Assembly (NCBI GenBank): GCA_964591605.1
Contig: CAZQEN010000089.1
Location: 1 to 22,041 of the forward strand
Origin: CAYLLT01 sp964591605
GTDB taxonomy: Bacteria; Planctomycetota; Phycisphaerae; UBA1845; PWPN01
Direction: 5' to 3'
DNA: 22,041 bases
Below the pieces are notes generated by a model, which was not told the origin of the DNA, searched no databases, and saw nothing but the letters and a program-made list of their open reading frames with translations. Numbering within the stretch: the first letter of the stretch is position 1; every line of letters starts with the position of its first letter. The translations under genes were made by a program, and so were the position numbers. Below, one piece after another: positions 7,120 to 14,605 of the stretch.

Positions 7120-7572
7120 TTACTGCTTGAAGCCGGTGTACGTGCCCATCGGGCCGGAATCCCCGTTCGTGTCCGAGAACTCGACGCAGAATCGATCGCC
7201 GTCCGGCCTGAACAGGAACGTCACGTCCGCCCGATAGTCCGTATCCCCGTTCTTCGGCGTGAGCACGATCACCAGCTTGTTGCCCTGCAGCGGCGTGAAC
7301 TCGCTCTGGAGCCGCCGGTCGCCCGAGTTGTCGTAGGTCGTGTCTGTCACGCGAACCTGGCTCCCCTGCTGCTCGAAGGTGATCGTACCGCGGAGCTTGA
7401 AGATGTCCGCCCCGCTGTAGCGCCACGTCCCCGCGACGTCGACCTGGGCGATCGGGTCTTCGGCCGGGCAGTCGGAGCTGCCCATGGGCCCGTTCACGCA
7501 GGCCAGGAGGGCCAGTCCCGCCGATGCGGAAAGGCCGGCCATCACACTCAGCCAGGGATTCTGCTTCGTCAC
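7120..7572 (-). CDS. Small predicted lipoprotein, lipocalin-like
   Basis: A 150-residue protein with a lipoprotein signal: hydrophobic SASAGLALLAC with lipobox LLAC and lipidated C25, then VNGPMGSSDCP. The mature part begins with DVAGTWRYSG and continues as alternating beta-type segments (FEQQGSQVRVTDTTY, LVIVLTPKNGDTDYRADVTFLFR), which recalls lipocalin-like or copper-resistance-type small barrels; this is only a fold-level impression. Start GTG 7572 has GGGAGC about seven bases upstream; ATG at residue 11 is a poorer option. It begins 30 bases after the DedA stop on the same strand and is probably co-transcribed with it, which suggests an envelope role. Function unknown. Confidence 0.8.
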   Translation of the reverse strand: MTKQNPWLSVMAGLSASAGLALLACVNGPMGSSDCPAEDPIAQVDVAGTWRYSGADIFKLRGTITFEQQGSQVRVTDTTYDNSGDRRLQSEFTPLQGNKLVIVLTPKNGDTDYRADVTFLFRPDGDRFCVEFSDTNGDSGPMGTYTGFKQ

Positions 7573-7602
7573 ACACGTGCTCCCGGAAACAGGTCCACTT
7601 CA

Positions 7603-8292
7603 TCAGTCCAGCGAGGCCGCCTCCGCGTCCGGCAGCGACCCCTCCGTGTTCGCGGGCGGCAAATGAGCCAGCGTCTCAGCGTCCACCGGCGGTTCACCGC
7701 CTGCTGCCGCGATCAGACGCTTCTGGCGCCGGTGGAAGTAAACCGCCGCGGCGATCAGCACGCCGGCCCCCGCCGCGATCAGGATCATGTGCGTGACCGT
7801 ACGCACATCCTGCTGGACCCGGTCAATGCTGTGCCCGAAGAATCGACCCAGCAGAATGAGCGTCGGCACGCTGATGCAGGCCGCTGCCCCGTTCACCATC
7901 GCGAAGATCCAGAACGGCACCCTCAGCACGCCGCAAGCCACCCAGATCATCGGCCGCAGGCCGGGCAGAAAGCGGCCGATGAAGATGATCTTGATCCCGT
8001 GCCGGGTAAACAACCGCTCCGCCGTCACCAGCCGCGACGGGTTGATGAGCCGCCGCAGGATCCGATGCTCGACCACGTGATGCCCGAACCGCTTGCCCAG
8101 CCAGTACAGGAAGAAATCCCCGCTGAGCACGCCCACCATTGCGATGGGGATCATCAGCCACACACGGGCCAGACCCTTGTAGCACAGCAGCCCGCCCGCG
8201 AGCAGCGGCACATCCTCGGGAAAGGGCAGACCGAGGCTGCAGGCGATCAGCCACAGGAGAATCCCCAGGTACCCCCAATGCTCCAGGTTCAT
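7603..8292 (-). CDS. DedA family membrane protein
   Basis: A 229-residue integral membrane protein of the DedA (SNARE-associated/VTT) family. Residues 20-29 hold the early LGLPFPEDVP motif with the acidic pair (E26, D27), and residues 95-130 hold the signature FTRHGIKIIFIGRFLPGLRP with its conserved Arg and Gly residues. Hydrophobic segments fall near 8-22, 45-66, 103-145 and 163-183. Members are lipid transporters/flippases, some returning undecaprenyl phosphate or phosphatidylethanolamine across the membrane; which lipid is handled here is not visible. The 46-residue C-terminal tail after the last helix is acidic, Pro/Ala-rich and probably disordered. ATG 8292 has only a weak ribosome site. 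It is divergent from the YkgJ-like gene at 8418 and upstream of the lipoprotein. Confidence 0.93.
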   Translation of the reverse strand: MNLEHWGYLGILLWLIACSLGLPFPEDVPLLAGGLLCYKGLARVWLMIPIAMVGVLSGDFFLYWLGKRFGHHVVEHRILRRLINPSRLVTAERLFTRHGIKIIFIGRFLPGLRPMIWVACGVLRVPFWIFAMVNGAAACISVPTLILLGRFFGHSIDRVQQDVRTVTHMILIAAGAGVLIAAAVYFHRRQKRLIAAAGGEPPVDAETLAHLPPANTEGSLPDAEAASLD

Positions 8293-8344
8293 CAGGTGCT
8301 CACAGCGGCAGACTCACCCGTCCGGCAGCAATTCCTATACACGC

Positions 8345-8353
8345 TGCTATAAT
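8345..8353 (+). promoter_or_regulatory. Extended -10 promoter for the YkgJ-like gene
   Basis: TGC-TATAAT is a perfect extended -10 element, which can work without a good -35 (none is seen). Transcription would begin near 8360, leaving about 58 bases to GTG 8418 with its GAGGA site. Confidence 0.6.
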
Positions 8354-8417
8354 GCCGTGCAATGCGTTCGGGCACCGGAACATCATCCAACCCCCGTAGC
8401 AGACCGTGAGGACCCTT

Positions 8418-8855
8418 GTGGCGGAAAAATGGTACCAGGGTGGCCTGCGTTTCCAGTGCACCCAGTGCGGCAACTGCTGCACCGGGCCGCCCGGCTACGT
8501 GTGGGTGACCCGGGAGGAGATCCGGCGGATTTCCGCGTTCCTCGGCCGCGACGACGAATGGCTCCCCGACGACGTGCTGCGCCGCGTCGGCTTCAAGTAC
8601 TCGCTCAAGGAAAAGGGCAACGGCGACTGCGTCTACCTCCAGAACGTCGGCGGCCGGCGCATCTGCAGCATCTATCCCGTTCGCCCGCTGCAATGCCGCA
8701 CCTGGCCGTTCTGGGACATCAACCTCAAGTCCCCTCAGACCTGGGCGGAGGCCGGCGACGTGTGCCCCGGCATGAACAACGGCAAACACTACGACTTCGT
8801 CCAGATCGAGCAGATCCGCACCCGCAAGTCCTGGGACGAGGGTCAGACGGATTGA
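8418..8855 (+). CDS. YkgJ family cysteine-cluster protein
   Basis: A 145-residue soluble protein of the YkgJ/CxxCxxCC family (UPF0153-type zinc or iron-sulfur chelating fold). Near the N-terminus is C14-x2-C17-x2-C20-C21 (CTQCGNCC), followed by G-PPGYVWVT. Further cysteines are C71, C83 and C93 in the spaced pattern CVYL, CSIYPVRPLQC and RTWPFW, which is the typical metal-site region, and C116. Family members probably bind a metal cluster; the biological role is unclear. The start is GTG 8418, with GAGGA five bases upstream; GTG 8406 is in frame but has no ribosome site. A perfect extended -10 precedes it. A second, more distant cysteine-cluster protein follows 213 bases later. Confidence 0.93.
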   Translation: MAEKWYQGGLRFQCTQCGNCCTGPPGYVWVTREEIRRISAFLGRDDEWLPDDVLRRVGFKYSLKEKGNGDCVYLQNVGGRRICSIYPVRPLQCRTWPFWDINLKSPQTWAEAGDVCPGMNNGKHYDFVQIEQIRTRKSWDEGQTD

Positions 8856-8940
8856 GCCGTGGGGTCGCCGCGCAGACGCCCGATGACGAGCATTAAAGGG
8901 TTTATAAATGGTTACAAGAGGTGACGTGCGGTCCAGATAG

Positions 8941-8994
8941 AGCCCGAAGCGCAAGCGAGGGGTTCACCCGGCTGCCCCAGGTGCACGTGAACCC
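8941..8994. repeat. Dispersed repeat CGAAGCGCAAGCGAGGG plus inverted arms
   Basis: Positions 8941-8962 contain CGAAGCGCAAGCGAGGG, a phrase I recall as a common dispersed repeat in planctomycete genomes (it yields 'ARSASEG' or 'PKRKRG' peptides in spurious ORFs). Its 12-mer CGCAAGCGAGGG also occurs, reversed, at 242-253 of this window. It runs directly into an 8-bp inverted repeat, GGGTTCAC (8960-8967) and GTGAACCC (8987-8994). The rest of the 8856-9068 gap has an AT-rich patch (8892-8916) and no gene. Confidence 0.55.
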
Positions 8995-9068
8995 TTTGCC
9001 CGTCACGGCGGATCGCGGACGTGTGTCCCGGGCGGCATTTCGCGTGCTTCGCATACTCCATACGTGCC

Positions 9069-9644
9069 ATGCCCCCACGGGTGCGGGCAGGAATCGGTTT
9101 CCGCGGGGCCAGCGCCTTGTACGACGAGCACCACATCGCCGTCGACGCGATCCGCAGCGCAGCGCTGCGATCCGACGTGATCACCGCGGTTGAGTTGCTG
9201 TACCGCGACCTGGACGCCGGGATCGCCGCTCACGCCCCGACGTGCTGGAACAAGGGTGAGTGCTGCCGCTTCGGCGAGTATGGGCATCGGCTCTACGTCA
9301 CAACGCTGGAGGCGGCGTACTACCTGGCCGTGCAGCCGTCTGAGCAGCCGCCGGCCGCGGCGGAATCGGCTGCTTCGCTGCCTGTGCTGGGATCACCGCC
9401 CCCGACCTCGTCAGACGTCTGCCCGCACGCGCAGGGCGGGCGCTGTCACGCCCGCGCCGCCCGGCCGATGGGTTGCCGCATCTTCTACTGCGACCCCGCG
9501 ACCCAGCACTGGCAGGGGCCGATGACCGAAGCGTACCTCGCCCGCCTGCGCGAACTGCACCAAGCGCTGGGAGTGCCCTACTTCTACGCGGACTGGATGA
9601 AGGTGCTGGAGGCGCTGGAGCGGAGCGGGAATGTGCGAAAGTGA
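9069..9644 (+). CDS. Second cysteine-cluster protein, YkgJ-like
   Basis: From ATG 9069 this is 191 residues. It has a first cluster C59, C65, C66 (CWNKGECC), a segment RLYVTTLEAAYYLA that fits the YkgJ fold, a Pro/Ala-rich spacer, then C118 (VCPH), C126, C136 and C141 (RCHARAARPMGCRIFYC). This gives two cysteine groups of the kind that bind a metal in YkgJ-like proteins. The C-terminal 40 residues are helical (EAYLARLRELHQALGVPYFYADWMKVL). The start is uncertain: GTG 9021, ATG 9069, GTG 9081 and TTG 9117 are in frame, and none has a strong ribosome site. The last codons and the stop (GTG CGA AAG TGA) are part of an octamer repeat array. It shares no more than the general fold with the gene at 8418. 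Function unknown. Confidence 0.82.
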   Translation: MPPRVRAGIGFRGASALYDEHHIAVDAIRSAALRSDVITAVELLYRDLDAGIAAHAPTCWNKGECCRFGEYGHRLYVTTLEAAYYLAVQPSEQPPAAAESAASLPVLGSPPPTSSDVCPHAQGGRCHARAARPMGCRIFYCDPATQHWQGPMTEAYLARLRELHQALGVPYFYADWMKVLEALERSGNVRK

Positions 9645-9672
9645 GAAGGTGGTAAAGTGAGAAAGTACGAAA
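9633..9672 (+). repeat. Degenerate 8-bp GTGAGAAA tandem array, copy 2
   Basis: Five consecutive octamers GTGCGAAA, GTGAGAAG, GTGGTAAA, GTGAGAAA and GTACGAAA. The first two supply the last three residues and the stop codon of the cysteine-cluster gene. The array forms an inverted pair with the one at 9783-9843. Confidence 0.85.
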
Positions 9673-9688
9673 GCAAAAGGAAAGGACT

Positions 9689-9718
9689 CACCGCGGAGAC
9701 GCAGAGCTCGCAGAAAAG
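9689..9718 (+). repeat. CACCGCGGAGACGCAGAG dispersed repeat fragment
   Basis: The segment CACCGCGGAGACGCAGAG followed by CTCGCAGAAAAG resembles the 'CACCGCAGAGACGCAGAG' element that I recall as scattered between genes in many bacterial genomes. Here only one arm is present. It sits between the two inverted octamer arrays, in the 283-base gap before the kinase gene, which holds no gene. Confidence 0.5.
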
Positions 9719-9782
9719 CGCACCTGTGACGCAGGACCTCCGACATCTCGCCCCGGCGCGCCGGGACTTCGCTCCGCTCAGC

Positions 9783-9843
9783 ATCTCACCTCTCACCTCT
9801 AACTCTTCCCCTTTCTCACCTTCCCGCCTTCTCACTTTCCCCC
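9783..9843 (-). repeat. Degenerate GTGAGAAA array, copy 3 (7- and 8-bp units)
   Basis: On the minus strand the order is GGGGGAAA, GTGAGAAG, GCGGGAAG, GTGAGAAA, GGGGAAGA, GTTAGAG, GTGAGAG, GTGAGAT. The period slips from eight to seven bases part-way. It is opposite in direction to the array at 9633-9672. Confidence 0.8.
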
Positions 9844-9927
9844 ACGGCCTTTCCCTTTCCGCCTCCAGCCCGTAAACTGCCCTCAAATCGCGTGGAATCC
9901 TCTGGTTCAATGCATGAAAGGCCCTGA

Positions 9928-10833
9928 ATGTCGCTCCTGGTCACCGGCAGCATCGGCATCGACGATCTCAAAACGCCGTTCGGCGAAGTGAAGGGGGTTT
10001 ACGGCGGGTCGGCCGTCCATTTCTCGTTCGCCGCCACGCTGTTTGCGCCCGTGCGCTTCGTCGGCGTCGTGGGGGAGGACTTTCCCGACGAATACCGGGC
10101 GTTTCTGCAGACGCGTCCGATCGATCTGGCCGGCCTGGAAGTGCGGCGCGGCAGCAAGATGTTCCGCTGGTCGGGCCAGTACGAAGGGGCGATGAACGAC
10201 GCCACCACGCTCAACATCGAGCTCAACGTGCTCGCCGAAGCCGGCCCGAAGATCCCGCCGTCGTTTGCCGACAGCCCGTTCGTGTTCCTGGCCGCGACAC
10301 ACCCCGCGCTCCAGCAGGACCTCGTCCGGCAGCTCAAGTCTCCGCGCCTGATCGTCGCCGACACGCGCGACCTGTGGATCACCACGCAGCGCGATGAACT
10401 GCTCAAGACGCTGGCCCTGGTGCACGGGGCGATCATGAACGACGGCGAGGCCCGCCTGCTCACCGGGGAGCACAATCTGATCATCGCCGGCCGCCGCATC
10501 CTCGACTGGGGCCCGCAGTTTGTCGTGCTCAAGAAGGGCGAGCACGGCGTGATGCTGATCACGCGCGACCGTGTGCTGGCCCTGCCCGCGTATCCGACCG
10601 CCCGGGTGGTGGACCCCACCGGCGCGGGCGACAGCTTCGCGGGCGGCATGATGGGCTACCTGGCCACGCAGCCCGAGCCGGGCTTCACCACGCTGCGCCG
10701 CGCGCTGGCGTGCGGCACGATCACCGCCTCGTTCACGATCGAAGACTTCAGTCTCGGGGCGATCCAGAAGGTCACGCCTGCCGACGTCGACCGCCGGCTC
10801 AAGGAATACGCCGACATGCTCGCACTGGGTTGA
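9928..10833 (+). CDS. PfkB family carbohydrate/nucleoside kinase
   Basis: A 301-residue cytoplasmic ATP-dependent kinase of the ribokinase/PfkB family. The N-terminus has TGSIGIDDLKTP and the glycine-rich GVYGGSAVHFSFAA (24-37), where substrate binds. FVGVVGEDFPDEY follows, then MNDGEARLLTG in the middle. The second PfkB signature DPTGAGDSFAGG begins at residue 229 and gives anion-hole glycines and catalytic base D235. Substrate is not fixed by sequence: sugar or nucleoside is likely, and relatives with short lid regions are often annotated as adenosine or ribokinase-like. ATG 9928 has AAAGG about seven bases upstream. It is alone on the plus strand, convergent with the sulfatase, 69 bases apart, and no clear terminator is seen between them. 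Confidence 0.95.
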   Translation: MSLLVTGSIGIDDLKTPFGEVKGVYGGSAVHFSFAATLFAPVRFVGVVGEDFPDEYRAFLQTRPIDLAGLEVRRGSKMFRWSGQYEGAMNDATTLNIELNVLAEAGPKIPPSFADSPFVFLAATHPALQQDLVRQLKSPRLIVADTRDLWITTQRDELLKTLALVHGAIMNDGEARLLTGEHNLIIAGRRILDWGPQFVVLKKGEHGVMLITRDRVLALPAYPTARVVDPTGAGDSFAGGMMGYLATQPEPGFTTLRRALACGTITASFTIEDFSLGAIQKVTPADVDRRLKEYADMLALG

Positions 10834-10902
10834 GCCTCCCGCCCGCAGCCGCGCAGCGCGCCGAGCCGGCCGCCGCCATTCATCCATCCGCGCAGCCCGG
10901 AT

Positions 10903-12255
10903 TCACTGGGCGGGTTGCGTGCGCGTCAGGCGCACCTGCGGCTCGGTTTTGAGCCAGGCCGTGAGCTGCGATTCGAGCTCGCGCGCGAGACCCGTGTTGG
11001 CAGCCAGCAGGTCAATGCGCTCGGCAGGGTCTTTCGCCACGTCATAGAGCTGGGCTCGGCCGCCGCCGCAGACTTTGACCAGTTTGAAGTCGTCGCGCAT
11101 CGCGGCCAGCATGTCGCTGCCTTCCGATCGCCATTCCCAGAAGAGGGTGCGGGCGGGTGGATCCGCCCGACCGAGCCAGACATTGAGCAGATTGACGCCG
11201 TCCAGGCCCCACTCCGCCTTCACCTCGCCTCCCGCCGCGGCGACCAGCGTGGGCAGCAGGTCCATCATGTGCACCGGGCGGTCGCAGACCTTGCCGGACG
11301 CCACCCGCCCCGGCCAGCGGACCAGGCCGGGCATGCGCATCCCTCCCTCCCACAGCGTTCGCTTCTGCCCGCGGAACGGGCGATTGCTGTCGTGGTACGC
11401 CGGTGCTCCCTTCGTCCCGCTCTCGAAAGTGGCCCCGTTGTCGCTGGTGAACACGACGATGGTGTTGTCCGCGAGCTTGAGCTCGTCCAGCTTCGCCAGC
11501 ACGCGGCCGATCTCGGCATCCAGCCGGTCGATCATCGCGGCATACGTCGCGTTGACCGGTTCGGCCGGGTCCGTCTCCTCAAACCTGCCGCGATAGCGGG
11601 CGACGTCCTCGGCGGGTGCGGCGATGTGGAAGTGAGGGTCGGTATAGGGCAGGTACAGGAAGAACGGTTTCGTGCGCTGCCGCTCGATGAAGTCGATCGC
11701 GTGATCGGTGAACATCCGCGTCACGTGGCCGTTCACCGGTTTGAGCTCGCGGCCGAACATCATCTCCTTCGGGAACTTCTCCCAGCACTCGCGGGCTCCG
11801 TAGATGCCGATGTATTCGTCAAAACCCAGGTCGAGCGGGTTCACCGGGGCCGGCTGCGGCGGCCGGGCCCGTCCGGTGTGCCACTTGCCGAAGATGCCGG
11901 TGGCGTAGCCGCGCTCCTTGAGGGCGCGGGCGATGGTCATCTGGTTCACCGACAGATCGCCGCTGTTTCCGGTGACGCCGTTGTGAATCGTGTACTTGCC
12001 GGTCAGCAGAACGGCCCGGCTCGGGGCACAGACCACCGCCCCCGAGTACCATCGGTCGAAGCGCATGCCCTGGCTGGCCAGACGATCGATCTGCGGCGTC
12101 GTCCAGTCCTTGCGGCCGTTGTAGCCCAGATCCCCCCAGCCCAGATCGTCGGCGAGGATGACGATGATGTTGGGCGGCGGGGCGGCGGAGTCGGCCGCGC
12201 GGATCGCTCCGGCCGCGAACAGGACGCACATGAGTCCAACCGGCAGGCGTTGCAT
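10903..12255 (-). CDS. Secreted sulfatase (type I, formylglycine-dependent)
   Basis: A 450-residue sulfatase. A signal peptide spans residues 1-20 (hydrophobic to AIRAAD), so it acts in the periplasm or outside. PNIIVILADDLGWGDLGYNG (28-47) carries the metal-binding aspartates D36 and D37. The active-site motif CAPSRAVLLTG starts at C76, the residue converted to formylglycine by the maturation enzyme. The second signature GYATGIFGKWHTG follows, and TSDNGA supplies the late Asp-Asn metal ligands. ATG 12255 has AAGGAGA about seven bases upstream; the frame stays open to 12477 but that extension is not credible. Planctomycetes often have many such enzymes for sulfated polysaccharides. The sulfate ester used here is unknown, and no maturation enzyme is in the window. 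It is divergent from the hydrolase at 12426. Confidence 0.96.
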   Translation of the reverse strand: MQRLPVGLMCVLFAAGAIRAADSAAPPPNIIVILADDLGWGDLGYNGRKDWTTPQIDRLASQGMRFDRWYSGAVVCAPSRAVLLTGKYTIHNGVTGNSGDLSVNQMTIARALKERGYATGIFGKWHTGRARPPQPAPVNPLDLGFDEYIGIYGARECWEKFPKEMMFGRELKPVNGHVTRMFTDHAIDFIERQRTKPFFLYLPYTDPHFHIAAPAEDVARYRGRFEETDPAEPVNATYAAMIDRLDAEIGRVLAKLDELKLADNTIVVFTSDNGATFESGTKGAPAYHDSNRPFRGQKRTLWEGGMRMPGLVRWPGRVASGKVCDRPVHMMDLLPTLVAAAGGEVKAEWGLDGVNLLNVWLGRADPPARTLFWEWRSEGSDMLAAMRDDFKLVKVCGGGRAQLYDVAKDPAERIDLLAANTGLARELESQLTAWLKTEPQVRLTRTQPAQ

Positions 12256-12425
12256 GGGTGTCTCCTTGAAATCTTCCAGGTATCTTGCGGGCGGCGGCGT
12301 TCGGCTGCAACATGGCGGCGGGACTGGAGGGGTTACGCTCTCCCCGTAAGTGAAGCACAATCCGGCCCCACCGCTGGAATTCACGTTGACGGGCGGACTT
12401 CGGCCGGCAGTACGAGGTGTGGCGG

Positions 12426-13643
12426 ATGCTATTGAGCGGTTTGTGGGCATGGTGTCTGACCCTTTCGGCCGCGACACAGCCGGCCGGTGGCGTGCCGGCG
12501 ACCCAGCCGGAGTTCGAGGGGATCGCCGTTTCGCCGCCGTCGCCCGCCCGCGGCAGCTTCTACTGGCTCTTGCGCCCTGAGGGGTATCGGCCCGCGACCG
12601 ATCGGCCGGCCCTGCTGATCGTTCTGCACGGGAGCGATGACACGGCCCTGGACGCCGTGAAGTTCTGGGCGGAGCGGCGACACGACGTTCCCTTCCTGCT
12701 GGCCTCGCACCAGGCCACCGGCCAGGGCTGGCGCAACGAGGATCTGCCCGCGCTGGCGGCCACCCTGGCCGATCTGCGCAAGCGCGTTCCGTTCGATGAA
12801 CGGCGCATCCTCCTGGCCGGGTTCTCGGCGGGCGGGGCGCTGGCGATGCATCTGCTGTATGAGGAGCGCTGGCCGTTCTGCGCGGTGGCCGCCCTGGCGA
12901 ACTATGTTCCGCCCGCGGTCACGGCCGACGAGGTCCGCGCCCGGCGGCAGGTGCCGGTCTTCTACGCCGTCGGTATGAAGGACATCAACCACGAGCGCAT
13001 GCGGACCGGGCTGGACATGCTGCGCTCGTGCGGTGCGGATATCGACCTGTATCGGCCGCAGATCGGGCATGTGCTCGACCCGCAGGTTGGCCAGTCCGCC
13101 ATGGACTGGTTCATGCTGCGGGCGCGGCGCGCCGTGGCCGCCCGGATCGATGCGGTCAAGGACGATGCCTCGCGCGAATCTGCAGCAGTGCTCGAAGAGA
13201 TCCTCGAACAGCATCGCTGGCACGATCACGAGAACGTGGAGACGGCCCGGCGGGCGCTGGAGAAGTTGGAGGCGCCCGCCCGCGAGCGTCTGCAGCGGGC
13301 TCAAACCGCGGCCATCGATCAGAGGCCTCTGGATGCCCTGGAATTGCTGGACGGCCTCGAGGATCAGTGCCTCTCCCGCCGGCTGCTGCAGGACGTCATC
13401 CTGCTGCGTCAGTCGGTTCTCGCCGACGCGCCGACCCGGCAGTCGTGGGAGTCGCGCCGGGAGCCCCAGGACGACGAGGCCATGAAGCTGTATGCCAGCG
13501 CCCAGCGGCTGGTCGCCGATCACCAGTACCAGAAAGCGGTCGCGCGTTGCGAAGAGGTGATCCAGAGGTACGCAGATACGCCTGCGGCCAGGCGGGCCCA
13601 ATTCCTTGCTGACCTGCTGCGGAGCAAAAAGCTGGCGGAGTAA
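12426..13643 (+). CDS. Secreted alpha/beta hydrolase with helical C-terminal region
   Basis: A 405-residue protein. A short signal peptide (1-16, LLSGLWAWCLTLSAA) precedes a Thr/Pro-rich linker. Residues 35-230 form an alpha/beta-hydrolase (esterase/phospholipase-carboxylesterase) fold: LLIVLHGSDD with the oxyanion-hole HG, nucleophile elbow GFSAGG (S134), likely acid D186 in AVGMKDINHE, and H215 in IGHVLD. The remaining 175 residues are helical, with a repeat-like segment near the end (AMKLYASAQRLVADHQYQKAVARCEEVIQRY) that resembles a tetratricopeptide repeat. ATG 12426 has GAGG eight bases upstream; GTG 12417 is in frame but has no ribosome site. The substrate is not known. It faces away from the sulfatase across 170 bases, and a shared regulatory region is possible. 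The next gene starts 43 bases later. Confidence 0.88.
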   Translation: MLLSGLWAWCLTLSAATQPAGGVPATQPEFEGIAVSPPSPARGSFYWLLRPEGYRPATDRPALLIVLHGSDDTALDAVKFWAERRHDVPFLLASHQATGQGWRNEDLPALAATLADLRKRVPFDERRILLAGFSAGGALAMHLLYEERWPFCAVAALANYVPPAVTADEVRARRQVPVFYAVGMKDINHERMRTGLDMLRSCGADIDLYRPQIGHVLDPQVGQSAMDWFMLRARRAVAARIDAVKDDASRESAAVLEEILEQHRWHDHENVETARRALEKLEAPARERLQRAQTAAIDQRPLDALELLDGLEDQCLSRRLLQDVILLRQSVLADAPTRQSWESRREPQDDEAMKLYASAQRLVADHQYQKAVARCEEVIQRYADTPAARRAQFLADLLRSKKLAE

Positions 13644-13686
13644 ACGGCAGGGGGCATCGACAGCGCCTCGTGAGGAACCTCTTTCG

Positions 13687-14376
13687 ATGAATCACGGCAA
13701 CCTGACAATCGACACCTTCGTTGAATCCTCCTTTGGTGAAAACGCGTACCTGGTGAGCGTCCCGGCCGCCGGGCCCGGCGCCGGCGGCGCCTCGGACGAA
13801 CGTCCGGTCGGGTGGATCGTGGACCCGAGCTTTCCCCCTGCGATCGACGAGCTGCTGGAATCCGCCGCCCGCCGCTCCATGCGGATTGAGAGGATCATCC
13901 TCACCCACGGCCACGCCGATCACATCGCCGGTCTGGACCGCGTGAAGGGAGCACATCCCGCGGCCTCAGTCTGGATCTCGCGCGAAGAGGCCCCGCTTCT
14001 GCAGGATGCGTGGCTCAACCTGTCGGCGCCGTTCGGCATGCCGGTGGTCGTGCAGACCCGCCCGGACCACGATCTGGCGCCGGGCATCAAACTGAAACTG
14101 GGCGAGTTGGAATGGGTGGTGCTGGATGTGTCCGGCCACTCGCCCGCGGGCAGGGCGTTGTACTGCGCTCAGGCCGCCGTGGCGATCGTCGGGGATGCGC
14201 TCTTTCAGGGCAGCATCGGGCGGACCGACTTTCCCGGTTCCGACCACGCGGGGCTGCTCAGGCGTATTTGTGAAAACCTTCTCAGCCTGCCCGCCGGGAC
14301 GGCGGTCTACAGCGGCCACGGCCCCGCCACGACCGTGGGGAATGAGCGAAAGTTCAATCCCTTCCTTTCCGAATGA
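13687..14376 (+). CDS. MBL-fold hydrolase, glyoxalase II-like
   Basis: A 229-residue metallo-beta-lactamase fold protein of the hydroxyacylglutathione-hydrolase-like group. THGHADH gives metal ligands H74, H76, D78 and H79; H151 follows in VSGHSPAG, D170 in VGDALFQGSIGRTDFPG, and H211 in YSGHGPATTVGNE. This pattern and the GSIGRTDFPG segment are typical of the YcbL/glyoxalase II branch, so a thioester hydrolase or related detoxification role is likely. There is no dioxygenase insert. ATG 13687 has GAGGAA about ten bases upstream; the frame is open from 13606 but that part is not credible. It begins 43 bases after the hydrolase gene, and the two are plausibly co-transcribed. A hairpin follows two bases after the stop. 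Confidence 0.94.
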   Translation: MNHGNLTIDTFVESSFGENAYLVSVPAAGPGAGGASDERPVGWIVDPSFPPAIDELLESAARRSMRIERIILTHGHADHIAGLDRVKGAHPAASVWISREEAPLLQDAWLNLSAPFGMPVVVQTRPDHDLAPGIKLKLGELEWVVLDVSGHSPAGRALYCAQAAVAIVGDALFQGSIGRTDFPGSDHAGLLRRICENLLSLPAGTAVYSGHGPATTVGNERKFNPFLSE

Positions 14377-14377
14377 T

Positions 14378-14404
14378 GCGGTAGGGCGTGGCCCGCCGTG
14401 CCGC
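14378..14404 (+). terminator. Hairpin after the MBL-fold gene
   Basis: GCGGTAgGGC pairs with GCCgTGCCGC around a GTGGCCC loop: nine pairs, one mismatch and one G-T pair. It begins two bases after the TGA at 14374-14376. Only a short T-containing stretch (GTGTTCATTTCC) follows, so it may stop transcription with help, or only protect the RNA end. Confidence 0.35.
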
Positions 14405-14464
14405 GTGTTCATTTCCCGTCAGGACGCGGATGCGCCCTGCGTCTCATGTTTTTCCGGAACGCGG

Positions 14465-14493
14465 TGGAAGCGGCGCCGGTGGCCGCCTAGAAT
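14465..14493 (+). promoter_or_regulatory. Weak promoter candidate for the zinc-ribbon gene
   Basis: TAGAAT (14488-14493, 5 of 6 to TATAAT) is preceded at 17 bases by TGGAAG (about 3 of 6). The zinc-ribbon gene starts 113 bases downstream. Only the -10 is convincing. Confidence 0.25.
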
Positions 14494-14605
14494 GATGCGC
14501 CGGTAGAGTTGCCTGCCAGCAGGGATCCGCCTGCGTGGGCCGGAGGCGCTCGATCGGCGATGCATGGGCAGCCAGGGAAGGCGAAGGAAGTTATGGGAGG
14601 CTACC

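Noticed and set aside
10915..12435. 506-residue open frame on the plus strand opposite the sulfatase
   Set aside because: The sulfatase motifs are on the other strand; this frame has no domain and an antisense-type composition.
12256..12477. Longer N-terminus for the sulfatase
   Set aside because: The signal peptide begins at ATG 12255, which has an AAGGAGA site; the longer frame would overlap the divergent gene start.
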